Below are positions 24,478 through 32,537 of a DNA stretch of 32,537 nt, in pieces. Numbering within the stretch: position 1 is the first letter of the stretch; the number at the start of each line of letters is the position of its first letter. The stretch is from positions 1 to 32,537 of the forward strand of contig JAFGMP010000313.1 in NCBI GenBank assembly GCA_016927495.1. Direction: 5' to 3'. Source of the DNA: Candidatus Latescibacterota bacterium (GTDB lineage Bacteria; Latescibacterota; Latescibacteria; Latescibacterales; Latescibacteraceae). The notes below the pieces were generated by a model. It saw nothing but the letters and a program-made list of their open reading frames with translations. It was not told the DNA's origin and did no database searches. Position numbers and translations under genes: made by a program.

Positions 24478-26861
24478 AAAGAAAGCGCATGTGTTAAAAC
24501 ATCATCAATACGTTCAGCTAATACAAATATAAGACTTTCTTTTATTTCTTCCGGTAATTCCCGTAACTCGGCTTCATTCTTTTTGGGAATAATGACTTTT
24601 TTTATTCCACTTCTTTTTGCGGCAAGTGACTTTTCTTTTAAACCACCTATCGCAAGAACATTACCGCGAAGCGTGATTTCACCGGTCATAGCCACACTCC
24701 GTGACACCGGCTTTCCGCTCGCAGCCGAAATAAGCGAAGTCACTATGGCCACACCTGCCGACGGGCCGTCTTTTTTGATAGCACCTTCAGGAACATGAAT
24801 ATGCACATCTTTTTTCTCAAACGCATCAGGCGCTATACCGAGAGAGTCCATATTTGCCTTGGCATACGTGAGTGCTGCCCGGGCGCTTTCTTTCATGACA
24901 TCTCCAAGGTGACCCGTCAAAATGAGCTCTCCCTTTCCATGCATAAAGGATGTTTCTATATTAAGGATTTCTCCGCCTACCGGAGTCCATGCCAGACCGG
25001 TTGCCATCCCTACCTGATTGGTTTTTTCTATTCTCTTATCATGAATTTTCGGAATTCCAAGGTATTTCTCGACATTTCTACTCGTGATAACTCTTTTTTT
25101 AATCGGGCTTTTTTTCGAAACAACTTCACGGGCAACTTTACGGCATATCGCTGCTATCGATCTTTCAAGATTCCTTACACCTGCTTCGGCCGTATAGTTA
25201 CGTATGATTTTAACAATTGCTTTATGGTCGAATTCAATATGTTTATTCGTCAAACCCGCTGCATCCAGTTGTTTCGGAATAAGATGCCGTTCGGCAATAC
25301 CTACCTTTTCAAACTCAAGATATCCGGATAGCCGTATGATTTCCATTCTGTCCAACAGCGGAAGTGGTATATTATCCTCAAAGTTGGATGTTGTTATAAA
25401 CAGAACCTCCGAAAGGTCAAAATCAACCTCAAGATAATGATCCATAAAAGTATGATTTTGTTCCGGATCCAGAACTTCGAGAAGAGCCGATGACGGATCA
25501 CCTCTGAAATCCATGCCTATTTTATCAACTTCATCAAGGAGAAATACCGGATTCCGTGTTCCGGCTTTTTTCATATTTTGAATAATCCGTCCGGGAAGAG
25601 AACCGATATATGTTTTCCTGTGTCCCCGAATCTCAGCTTCATCTCTTACCCCGCCGAGTGACATTCGTACGAATTTTCTTTCGATTGCACGGGCTACACT
25701 ACGGCCAAGTGATGTTTTACCGGTACCGGGAGGACCTGTGAAACATAAAATCGGTCCTTTTATTTTTTTTGCGAGTTTCAACACCGCAAGATACTCGAGG
25801 ATACGCTCTTTTGGTTTTTCAAGCCCGAAATGATCCTCATCGAGAATGGCTCTCGCTTTCTTTATATCGAGATTATCGCGTGTATGTTTTTTCCATGGGA
25901 GCGAAATCAGCCAGTCAAGGTAATTCCTGACAACGGTTGATTCAGGCGACATCATGTGCATTCTGCGCAATTTATCAAGTTCTTCTCTGGCTTTTTTCGA
26001 AGCTTCCGGCGACATTCCCGACTTCTTGATTTTCGCTTCAAGCTGACTGATATCGCTATCATCATCGTCTTCGCCCAGTTCCTCTTTAATAACCCGCATC
26101 TGCTCATGGAGATAATAATCTTTTTGCGACTTATGAAGCCGTTCTTTCACTTCTTTATCAATCGATTTTTCCAACTCCATGATTTCGATTTCTTCGGAAA
26201 GTATTCCCGCAATCATTGTCAATTGATCTTCTACACTTTCCATTTCCAGCAATTTCTGTTTCGTTTTTTGCTTTACAAGCAAATGAGCGGATATAGTATC
26301 CGCAAGACGAACCGGATCTTCTATCGACGGGATATTCATTAATACTTCGTCGGGAATGGTTTTCGATAATTTAACGTAATTTGAAAAACTGGAAGACACC
26401 GTCCTCATAAGGGCCTGGAAACGGTTGGATTTATCAAATTCCCGTGTTTCTATCCGGATTTTAACACGATAGTAATCCTCATATTTTTCCATACTGAGGA
26501 ATCTGGCGCGTTCGAGTCCCTCAACCAGTACTTTTGCCGTACCGTTGGGAAGTTTAAGCACCTGTAAAGCTCTGCCGACCATTCCTATTTTGTAAAGGTC
26601 ATTCTCCCCGGGATTATCTTCATCAGGATTTTTCTGAAGTACGAGAAAAATGAATCTGTCCTGAACCAAAGCTGCCTGCAAAGCGGCAACCGATGTCTCC
26701 CTTACAACAAGAACAGGAACCACCATGTAGGGGAAAAGTACAACATCCCTTAGAGGTAAAAGCGGCATTAAATCGGGAAAATTGGTTTCGTCTTCCGTTT
26801 CATTATCGGAGGAGAGCAATACTTTGATATCGGAAGATGCTTCATCTATATTACGAACCAT
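24474..26861 (-). CDS. lon: ATP-dependent protease Lon
   Basis: Cytoplasmic quality-control protease. The 795-residue protein has the full Lon layout: N-terminal substrate-binding domain starting at LMPLLPLRDVVLFPYM, a coiled-coil region, AAA+ ATPase with Walker A GPPGTGKT at 376-383 and Walker B FLLDEVDK, then the peptidase domain with catalytic Ser701 (KDGPSAGVA) and Lys744 (GLKEKSLAA), spaced 43 residues apart as in known enzymes. The ATG at 26861 keeps the conserved N-terminus, though the purine-rich AAAGGAA lies rather far upstream. It is located downstream of tig-clpP-clpX, forming a proteostasis cluster. Confidence 0.98.
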   Translation of the reverse strand: MVRNIDEASSDIKVLLSSDNETEDETNFPDLMPLLPLRDVVLFPYMVVPVLVVRETSVAALQAALVQDRFIFLVLQKNPDEDNPGENDLYKIGMVGRALQVLKLPNGTAKVLVEGLERARFLSMEKYEDYYRVKIRIETREFDKSNRFQALMRTVSSSFSNYVKLSKTIPDEVLMNIPSIEDPVRLADTISAHLLVKQKTKQKLLEMESVEDQLTMIAGILSEEIEIMELEKSIDKEVKERLHKSQKDYYLHEQMRVIKEELGEDDDDSDISQLEAKIKKSGMSPEASKKAREELDKLRRMHMMSPESTVVRNYLDWLISLPWKKHTRDNLDIKKARAILDEDHFGLEKPKERILEYLAVLKLAKKIKGPILCFTGPPGTGKTSLGRSVARAIERKFVRMSLGGVRDEAEIRGHRKTYIGSLPGRIIQNMKKAGTRNPVFLLDEVDKIGMDFRGDPSSALLEVLDPEQNHTFMDHYLEVDFDLSEVLFITTSNFEDNIPLPLLDRMEIIRLSGYLEFEKVGIAERHLIPKQLDAAGLTNKHIEFDHKAIVKIIRNYTAEAGVRNLERSIAAICRKVAREVVSKKSPIKKRVITSRNVEKYLGIPKIHDKRIEKTNQVGMATGLAWTPVGGEILNIETSFMHGKGELILTGHLGDVMKESARAALTYAKANMDSLGIAPDAFEKKDVHIHVPEGAIKKDGPSAGVAIVTSLISAASGKPVSRSVAMTGEITLRGNVLAIGGLKEKSLAAKRSGIKKVIIPKKNEAELRELPEEIKESLIFVLAERIDDVLTHALSL

Positions 26862-26896
26862 TCTAAATATTCTATTCCTTTCAGTGTGTTATCAAT

Positions 26897-26915
26897 TTTC
26901 GCTGATTGTGCGAAA
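26897..26915 (-). promoter_or_regulatory. Short palindrome in the lon leader, possible operator
   Basis: TTTCGC (26897-26902) and GCGAAA (26910-26915) form a perfect six-base inverted repeat with a seven-base spacer, about 35 bases upstream of lon. It does not match the CIRCE heat-shock element. It could be an operator for a stress regulator, or simply a small hairpin; evidence is symmetry and position only. Confidence 0.25.
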
Positions 26916-27016
26916 GCATACCGATTTAAGATACAACTCTTATGTGCTCAATTCCAGTTATTAATTAAAAAAAACGTATAATAAATACTTGAATTTTATA
27001 TTTTCCTCAGGCGTTA

Positions 27017-28273
27017 TCAAGCAATTTTAAGAACGGCGCCATCGGATTGTTCAAGAATTGGCAAGTTACCTTTAGTAATAGTATCTTTGGTGACAGTTAC
27101 CCGTTTCACTTTCTCGATTGAAGGCACTCTATACATCACGTCTAACATCGCTTTACCCAACACACTTCTCAGACCTCGTGCCCCGGTGCCTTTTTTTACA
27201 CTTATGTTGACAACTTCCTGGATTGCATCATCTTCAAAGATAAGTTCAATACCATCCATTTCAAAAAGACGTTTATACTGTTTTACCAGCGCATTTTTCG
27301 GTTTGGTTAAAATTGACATAAGCGCTTCGCTGTCAAGTTCTTCCAGCGCACAGGTGAGCGGTAATCTACCGATAATTTCCGGTATTAAACCAAATTTATT
27401 AAGATCATCAGGTTCAACCTGAGACAGGATGTCGAATATTCCGGATTTATGTGAGGATTGAACATCCGCGCCAAAACCCATGGATTTTTGATATACACGT
27501 CTGTGGATAATATTATCCAGCTTTTCAAATGCACCGCCGCAAATAAAAAGAATATTTGTCGTATCTATCTGGATCATCGCTTGTTCAGGATGTTTCCTTC
27601 CCCCTTTGGGAGGAACGTTCGCAACAGTACCTTCAAGAATTTTCAATAACGCCTGCTGTACACCTTCACCGGAAACATCACGCGTGATAGAGGGATTAGC
27701 CGATTTACGGGCAATTTTATCAATTTCATCAATATAGATAATACCAATTTGCGCACGTTTTACATCATAATCAGCAGCCTGCAGCAACCTCACAAGAATG
27801 TTCTCGACATCCTCACCGACATAACCAGCTTCGGTCAAAATTGTTGCATCTGCAATGGTAAACGGAACATGAAGCAGATTTGCCAGTGTACGGGCAAGTA
27901 ACGTTTTTCCTGTACCGGTCGGCCCCAAAAGTAGAATGTTATCCTTTTCAAGGTCGATATTATTATCAAACTTACTTTGATGCTGTATGCGTTTGTAATG
28001 GTTATATACAGCGACGCTGAGCATCTTTTTGGCTTGTTCCTGCCCTATGACATACTGGTCGAGACCTTTTGCAATTTCCTCGGGTTCGGGTATTGCAAAA
28101 TCGATTTCCGGTATATCACTAATACTGCTTTCCCTCACAATATCATTACAGGTTTTCACGCAATCCGAACAAATTCGCACATCAGGACCGGTAATCATTT
28201 TATCGACAAGGGATGCGTCTCTACCGCAGAACGAACAGGTCATTCCATTTTTCCCGTAACTTTTTCTTTTCAT
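27017..28273 (-). CDS. clpX: ATP-dependent protease ATPase subunit ClpX
   Basis: AAA+ unfoldase that feeds proteins into ClpP. The 418-residue protein has the N-terminal zinc domain with Cys13, Cys16, Cys35 and Cys38, Walker A GPTGTGKT at 117-124, the pore loop GYVG at 150-153, Walker B IIYIDEID, and the ClpP-docking loop KSMGFGADV (the IGF-loop position, here MGF). Its ATG overlaps the clpP stop by four bases, so the two partners are translationally coupled. Confidence 0.98.
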   Translation of the reverse strand: MKRKSYGKNGMTCSFCGRDASLVDKMITGPDVRICSDCVKTCNDIVRESSISDIPEIDFAIPEPEEIAKGLDQYVIGQEQAKKMLSVAVYNHYKRIQHQSKFDNNIDLEKDNILLLGPTGTGKTLLARTLANLLHVPFTIADATILTEAGYVGEDVENILVRLLQAADYDVKRAQIGIIYIDEIDKIARKSANPSITRDVSGEGVQQALLKILEGTVANVPPKGGRKHPEQAMIQIDTTNILFICGGAFEKLDNIIHRRVYQKSMGFGADVQSSHKSGIFDILSQVEPDDLNKFGLIPEIIGRLPLTCALEELDSEALMSILTKPKNALVKQYKRLFEMDGIELIFEDDAIQEVVNISVKKGTGARGLRSVLGKAMLDVMYRVPSIEKVKRVTVTKDTITKGNLPILEQSDGAVLKIA

Positions 28274-28866
28274 TTTTTATGCTCTTCTCTCGTTAAAATA
28301 ACAGCATCGATAAGACCATATTCTTTCGCTTCGTCAGGAGACATATATTTATCACGGTCAATATCGGTCAATATCTGTTTCCGTGTCCTTGAAGTTTTCT
28401 TAGCGAGTATATCAGCCAATTGATCACGGGCTCTGACAATTTCTTTTGCCATAATTTCTATATCGGCCGCCGGGCCGCGACCACCGCCAAAAGGCTGGTG
28501 TATCATAATTCTCGAATTCGGGAGACTTGTGCGTTTACCTTTAGCGCCAGCAGCAAGAAGTACCGCCGCCATACTTGCGGCAAGCCCGAGACATGTGGTG
28601 CAGACATCGGGTTTGACATACTGCATCGTATCGTAGATAGCCAGACCGCTGTGAATAGTTCCACCGGGAGAATTGATATACATGAAAATATCTTTATCAG
28701 GGTCATCAGCCTCAAGAAAAAGAAGTTCTGCAGATACTACATTAGCTATCTGATCGTTTATTTCGGTGCCTATAAATATAATTCTGTCTTTCAGAAGCCG
28801 TGAAAAAATATCATAGCTTCTCTCGATATGCCCGCTTTGCTCGATAACATAGGGTATATAGTTCAT
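28270..28866 (-). CDS. clpP: ATP-dependent Clp protease proteolytic subunit
   Basis: Serine peptidase that forms the degradation barrel used by ClpX. The 198-residue protein has the catalytic triad in normal spacing: Ser98 (GLAASMA), His123 (MIHQPFGG) and Asp172 (DRDKYMS). N-terminal [21 protein letters not shown] is typical of processed or short-propeptide forms. CGGAGA precedes the ATG. It lies 19 bases after the trigger factor gene and overlaps clpX. Confidence 0.98.
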   Translation of the reverse strand: MNYIPYVIEQSGHIERSYDIFSRLLKDRIIFIGTEINDQIANVVSAELLFLEADDPDKDIFMYINSPGGTIHSGLAIYDTMQYVKPDVCTTCLGLAASMAAVLLAAGAKGKRTSLPNSRIMIHQPFGGGRGPAADIEIMAKEIVRARDQLADILAKKTSRTRKQILTDIDRDKYMSPDEAKEYGLIDAVILTREEHKK

Positions 28867-28885
28867 TACGATCTCCGATTTACGA

Positions 28886-30196
28886 TTAGGGGGTAATTAT
28901 TCCCGATGGCTGCTCGTCCTTTTTTTCTATTGTCCTGGTAGTGATATTTGCTTTGCCATTAATCCATTCATATACTTTAGCATGAATGATGTCATTTTTA
29001 ATGTTGTCGAGTCGCCCGTCTTTTATGAGTTTTCGCCTGAACTCTTTCGGGTCCATATTGTACGTTTTTGCAATAATCTCTATACGGTCGGCAATTTCCT
29101 CTTTTGTTACATCGATGTTTTCTTTTTCTTTTATTTCATCGATGATAAGATATGTCTGAACCGCTCTTACAGCATCCGGCCGCATACGACGTTTAAAATC
29201 TTCATCATCCACCGGTTGGTCGGGCCTGTTTTTTTTCATGCTGTCAAGCTCGTTATTCATCACTTTCTGAACCAGACTGTCCGGAACCTCGAATGGACTT
29301 TGTCTGACAAATTCTTCTATCAGATCCGAACGAAGTTTTTGATTTGCACTCATCTCTATCTGCTCAGTGAGGTGTTCACGAGTTTTTCCCCGCAATTCAT
29401 CCAGACTGGCATAGTCACCAAGTGATGATGCAAATTCATCGTTTAATTCGGGAATGACATTTTCAATTATCTGAAGAACTTCTACCTCGTACATCTCAAT
29501 TTCTCTTGGAGCATCTTGATTATGCGTATGATCTCCTACAGGAAAACGAACAGTTTTCCGGTCACCTTTTTTCAATCCTGTTAATTGATCAATGTATTCA
29601 TGGGAAGGTACGCTCTTTTTGTTTAGGTAGAGTGAACGATTTTCAAGTTTGTCACCAATAATGGGAACACCAACCGAATCAAGTTTCTGGAGATTGACTA
29701 TGAGTATATCGTCTTCTTTTGATTCACGGTCAACTTCCTGCTGAACAGCCCTCATATTTCGGTATCGATCAAGAGTATTTTCCACATCCTCATCAGATAC
29801 TTCAATTATTTCCTTGGTGACGTGCAGATTTTCGAAACCGCTTATATCAATTTCAGGAACTTCTTCAATCGATACCATTAACGTCATAGGTCCGGTTTGA
29901 TCAAACTTCAAATCAGTAAGTTGCGGCTCTCCTATCGGATGAAGTTTCTCCGATTCGAATACCTCCTGCAAAACTTTTGGAATAAGTTCTTTTATTGCTT
30001 CTTCACGCACGATTGAGCCAAATCGTCTGGCAATTAATGACTCAGGAACTTTTCCTTTACGAAAACCAGAAATCTGAACTTCTTTTCTGACACTTTTCAA
30101 CGAATTTGTGAATTCACTGTCAAAACGCTCTCGTTCTATTTCCACTTGCAATTTTGTTGTACAGCCATCACGTTCTTTAATTTCAACTTTTGCCAT
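28886..30196 (-). CDS. tig: Trigger factor, ribosome-associated chaperone
   Basis: Folds nascent chains at the ribosome exit. The 436-residue protein shows the ribosome-docking signature in the N-terminal domain ([19 protein letters not shown], residues about 43-61), a PPIase FKBP-like domain about residues 165-240 and a long helical, charged C-terminal chaperone domain. Length is usual. ATG is preceded by AGAGAG. It heads the tig-clpP-clpX order common in bacteria and is directly downstream of a tRNA-Leu gene; the two may share a transcript. Confidence 0.96.
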   Translation of the reverse strand: MAKVEIKERDGCTTKLQVEIERERFDSEFTNSLKSVRKEVQISGFRKGKVPESLIARRFGSIVREEAIKELIPKVLQEVFESEKLHPIGEPQLTDLKFDQTGPMTLMVSIEEVPEIDISGFENLHVTKEIIEVSDEDVENTLDRYRNMRAVQQEVDRESKEDDILIVNLQKLDSVGVPIIGDKLENRSLYLNKKSVPSHEYIDQLTGLKKGDRKTVRFPVGDHTHNQDAPREIEMYEVEVLQIIENVIPELNDEFASSLGDYASLDELRGKTREHLTEQIEMSANQKLRSDLIEEFVRQSPFEVPDSLVQKVMNNELDSMKKNRPDQPVDDEDFKRRMRPDAVRAVQTYLIIDEIKEKENIDVTKEEIADRIEIIAKTYNMDPKEFRRKLIKDGRLDNIKNDIIHAKVYEWINGKANITTRTIEKKDEQPSGIITP

Positions 30197-30266
30197 ATCA
30201 CTCTCTTACATTTACATTGGGAAATAATACTAAACAATGCGGTTAATATATAAATACATGTACCTT

Positions 30267-30352
30267 TGGTGCGAGAGGGGGGAATTGAACCCCCATGAGC
30301 GCTGCCCACTAGATCCTAAATCTAGCGCGTCTACCAGTTCCGCCACTCTCGC
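30267..30352 (-). tRNA. tRNA-Leu (anticodon UAG)
   Basis: Class II tRNA with a perfect GCGAGAG/CTCTCGC acceptor stem, D-loop with the GGTAGA-type core typical of tRNA-Leu, an anticodon stem CTAGA/TCTAG around loop TTTAGGA giving anticodon TAG, a long variable arm, and a T-arm GGGGG-TTCAATT-CCCCC. The discriminator is A and CCA is encoded (30269-30267). It reads CUA/CUN leucine codons. The gene sits between a strong promoter and tig. Confidence 0.96.
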
Positions 30353-30409
30353 TTAAAAAACTATTGATAATTTTTTTTACCAATTCCGTGAAGAATAAAA
30401 CGAAGATGT

Positions 30410-30438
30410 AATATAGGAAAAATGTATTAATAAGTCAA
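30410..30438 (-). promoter_or_regulatory. Promoter of tRNA-Leu and the tig-clp block
   Basis: Minus strand: TTGACT (30438-30433), 17-base spacer, TATATT (30415-30410), one mismatch in each box from the sigma-70 consensus. The tRNA begins about 50 bases after the expected start of transcription, and no other promoter of this quality is seen before tig. Confidence 0.65.
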
Positions 30439-30472
30439 TATCGGTTGCTATGATATTCTAATCAAAAACACA

Positions 30473-30509
30473 AAAAAAGACCCGGGGGAAGGGGTAAACC
30501 CGGGTCTTT
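30473..30509 (-). terminator. Terminator of the sorting-domain protein gene
   Basis: AAAGACCCGGG (30476-30486) and CCCGGGTCTTT (30499-30509) form a perfect 11-base-pair GC-rich stem with a 12-base loop, followed on the minus strand by a run of T. It lies 22 bases past the stop codon, a textbook factor-independent terminator. Confidence 0.92.
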
Positions 30510-30531
30510 CAATACGAAAATGACGATTATG

Positions 30532-32346
30532 TTATTTGAGCAATGTCATTTTCAAAGTTCTGCTGAATTCACCGGCTTTAACTGTGTAGAAGTATACTCC
30601 GGCGGAAAATTCAGATGCATTCCATGTAACACTATGGTTTCCTGCATTCATAAATTCACTGGCAATCGTATCAATTTTCTGACCACTTACATTGTAAACA
30701 TCGATTGTGACATCAGATGCCTGATGTGTGGAGAAATTGATGGTTGTCGTCGGGTTAAACGGATTCGGTGAGTTCTGAGCAACCGCAAAAGCGGCAGGGG
30801 CCGCTTCCTCAACTGCAACAGGTTCGCTGGAGATTACACCGGTAACCGAATCATGTGCAATGTATGTCCAGATTGCACCTTCACCCGTTGAGTTACCATC
30901 CTGATACATACCATCATACGGTGAACCATACTGGAGAAAACGGTGACCGTATTTGTTGGATGTTGATTCGCCGGCGCAAGCTAACTGACCGATACCGGTT
31001 CCGTCGGGAGCATAAAGACCGAAAGATGTCGCACCGAGATTATAGGACGGGAACTGTGAAAATCCTACTTTATCGGTTGCACACCAATACTTGTAGGGTC
31101 CGGGATAGTAGTCGTGGCATACCCACGGTCTTACGGAATCTTCTTCGAAGTTATGGTCACCAACATAGTCACCATTGCCGTTCACCCACAGAGTCAGGTC
31201 ATTAATATCGCCGCCTATTTCGCCATCCCTGTAGGGATCCATAAGCTGATTTATACATGAACCATGGGCATTCAGTTGAATCAAACCAGCCATAGGGCCG
31301 GGTCCGGCATCACCTGCATTGATAACATCGCTCGGTCCACCGCCTGCCTGTGCACCGGCTTCCTGATCTTCAAGTTTGACCCACCAGTCGGAAAGATCGA
31401 CACGGGTCGTTTCGGTACCGTCTTCCAAATCTACGTAAATTAGCTCGGATTCGGGAGCACCGGTAATGTAGTCATGATACGCTACAAATATGTCTGATCC
31501 TCCGACAACTGTTGTGATGGGCATATGAAGCTCGCTCGAAGGAACATTATTCGGCAGTGCAAATTCAAACATACCTTCATCGCCCCATTCGGTCTGAATT
31601 TCGCCCTGGCCGTTCGGAACCCATTTGTATTTCTTAATTTGAACAGTACCACCTTCAGTCTGGGCAGCTTTGAACCACATGGTATGATCATCGGGCTGCA
31701 GGGCAATACTGCCAAGGTCTGCCAGACCAAAAACCGAACATGATTCAACTAAAGTTGCATCTTCCGGATCGCCACCGATTGCCCATTTTCTATGGACACG
31801 CGCAAGAGGTTCGCCTGCTGCGGGCCTTGTGTCAGTTCCACCTTCCCAGATAACCGGTTTGTCAAGCAGATTTCCGTTATCATCGTAAATCTGGATAATG
31901 CTCATTTCGTTCCAGCGGAAAGGCATTTGCTTTGTAACGATTTTTTTCTGGTTCACATTGTCAAAACCCCAGAGATAGTATGTGTATTCACCTGCCGGCA
32001 CCATTGTACCATCAGAATCTTTACCATCCCAGGTTATATTTTGTTTTCCAACATCAAGTTGAGTCGGAGAGGATACGTACATACATGTATCGATCCTGTT
32101 TACATAATGCCACCCGAGAAAACCATTACGCATTGGAGCCGATGGCTTATCTTTTGTAAAAACACAGAAGATACAAAGGGCAGGTGTTCCCGTTAAAGTA
32201 ACCGGCATCTCAAAATCTGAGCCGTCAAATTCGTACAGGAAGTTAGTCGGAGCAGTAAATTTCAGAGGGGTTGGGCTAAAATCAGCAGCAAAGACTGAAG
32301 ATACAAACAATAAAAGCGTAAGTGTAACGAATAGATACTTCTTCAT
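30532..32346 (-). CDS. Secreted protein with C-terminal sorting (type IX-like/FlgD-like) domain
   Basis: A 604-residue secreted protein of unknown main function. It starts with a signal peptide (MKKYLFVTLTLLLFVSSVFA). Near the N-terminus is a FlgD-type Ig-like unit (ITWDGKDSDGTMVPAGEYTY). The middle is rich in W, G and D with strand-turn repeats, possibly a propeller, and has several cysteines. The last 80 residues, from NSPNPFNPTTTINF through NVSGQKI to SAGVYFYTVKAG and TLKMTLLK, match the C-terminal sorting domain used for export and surface attachment in the FCB superphylum. The start at 32346 is chosen for GGAGG six bases upstream; a start at 32364 would add six residues. It stands alone between its own terminator and a candidate promoter. 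Confidence 0.85.
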   Translation of the reverse strand: MKKYLFVTLTLLLFVSSVFAADFSPTPLKFTAPTNFLYEFDGSDFEMPVTLTGTPALCIFCVFTKDKPSAPMRNGFLGWHYVNRIDTCMYVSSPTQLDVGKQNITWDGKDSDGTMVPAGEYTYYLWGFDNVNQKKIVTKQMPFRWNEMSIIQIYDDNGNLLDKPVIWEGGTDTRPAAGEPLARVHRKWAIGGDPEDATLVESCSVFGLADLGSIALQPDDHTMWFKAAQTEGGTVQIKKYKWVPNGQGEIQTEWGDEGMFEFALPNNVPSSELHMPITTVVGGSDIFVAYHDYITGAPESELIYVDLEDGTETTRVDLSDWWVKLEDQEAGAQAGGGPSDVINAGDAGPGPMAGLIQLNAHGSCINQLMDPYRDGEIGGDINDLTLWVNGNGDYVGDHNFEEDSVRPWVCHDYYPGPYKYWCATDKVGFSQFPSYNLGATSFGLYAPDGTGIGQLACAGESTSNKYGHRFLQYGSPYDGMYQDGNSTGEGAIWTYIAHDSVTGVISSEPVAVEEAAPAAFAVAQNSPNPFNPTTTINFSTHQASDVTIDVYNVSGQKIDTIASEFMNAGNHSVTWNASEFSAGVYFYTVKAGEFSRTLKMTLLK

Positions 32347-32409
32347 CGTTTCCTCCATTTTCAAATTACATTAATATAAAAAAAATTGCACTTATACTTT
32401 TCCTTTACC

Positions 32410-32422
32410 GATCACCTCCTTT
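32410..32422 (-). promoter_or_regulatory. Full 13-base anti-Shine-Dalgarno complement in the leader
   Basis: The minus strand reads AAAGGAGGTGATC, an exact complement of the 3' end of bacterial 16S rRNA (GATCACCTCCTTT). It lies about 64 bases upstream of the ATG, with no start codon at a usable distance after it, so it is not the normal ribosome site (that is GGAGG beside the ATG). It may act as a ribosome standby site. Confidence 0.4.
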
Positions 32423-32429
32423 GGGTCAT

Positions 32430-32457
32430 TTTATATTTAACAAATCAGGACACTCAA
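32430..32457 (-). promoter_or_regulatory. Candidate promoter of the sorting-domain protein gene
   Basis: Minus strand TTGAGT (32457-32452), 16-base spacer, TATAAA (32435-32430). Transcription would start near 32423, putting the 13-base 16S-complementary sequence at the very 5' end of the message. Confidence 0.4.
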
Positions 32458-32469
32458 CTTGTTATAAAT

Positions 32470-32490
32470 AAAAACAACAGAATTGTTTTT
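32470..32490. terminator. A/T-only hairpin near the window end
   Basis: AAAAACAA (32470-32477) and TTGTTTTT (32483-32490) make an eight-base-pair stem with a five-base loop. It could end a gene beyond the window edge on the minus strand, but the stem is weak. Confidence 0.3.
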
Positions 32491-32537
32491 CCATGATTAA
32501 AATATTGAATATTTTTATTAGCATACAACATGATTGC

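Noticed and set aside
32410..32422. Possible end of a 16S rRNA gene on the + strand
   Set aside because: Only the last 13 bases match; the bases before it do not resemble 16S rRNA, so it is not an rRNA fragment.
1..32537. CRISPR array, insertion sequence or prophage
   Set aside because: No regularly spaced direct repeats, no transposase or integrase, and no phage-like genes were seen. The only large repeat is the diverged paralog pair.

Overview
The window (about 32.5 kb, moderate to low G+C, standard bacterial code with TGA used as stop) is a densely packed bacterial chromosome segment. It holds 20 protein genes, one of them a previously hidden 30-residue gene, and one tRNA. A secreted protein with a C-terminal type IX-like/FlgD-like sorting domain (30532-32346), a mannose-family PTS, and a class V serine-pathway aminotransferase next to serA together suggest a member of the wider FCB superphylum (for example Fibrobacterota/Chitinivibrionia-like, KSB1-like or a neighbouring candidate phylum). 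The phylum is inference and cannot be fixed from this sequence.

Layout. (1) Positions 1-7933, + strand: the end of valS, then PTS IIC and IID membrane subunits, HPr (ptsH), Enzyme I (ptsI), S-adenosylmethionine synthetase (metK) and S-adenosylhomocysteine hydrolase (ahcY), a PTS block running into the SAM cycle. (2) 8061-10302, + strand: a lipoprotein rich in calcium-loop-like DxDxDG motifs followed by an outer-membrane beta-barrel protein. A perfect hairpin lies in the convergent gap (10338-10373). (3) 10423-20713, - strand, read right to left: Smr-domain protein, sialate O-acetylesterase-like enzyme, a neurotransmitter:sodium symporter family transporter with its tiny single-helix partner, two tandem paralogous secreted proteins of about 860 residues that look like double beta-propellers, and a cystathionine gamma-synthase/lyase family PLP enzyme. 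(4) 20966-23808, - strand: a serine biosynthesis pair (class V aminotransferase then serA) behind a good promoter and ending in a clear terminator. (5) 23890-30352, - strand: a proteostasis block, tRNA-Leu(UAG) - tig - clpP - clpX - lon - engB, with ATGA overlaps at clpP/clpX and lon/engB and a near-consensus promoter upstream of the tRNA. (6) 30532-32346, - strand: the sorting-domain protein, with a strong terminator and an unusual leader.

How the genes may work together. metK and ahcY make and recycle SAM. The convergent PLP enzyme is of the trans-sulfuration family, and the NSS transporter upstream of it belongs, with its small subunit, to a group that includes methionine/alanine importers, so much of 5.3-18.7 kb may concern sulfur amino acids. 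The two double-propeller proteins between transporter and PLP enzyme have no function I can name and are the most novel-looking part of the window. No stretch longer than about 300 bases lacks a gene. I saw no insertion sequences, CRISPR array or prophage genes.
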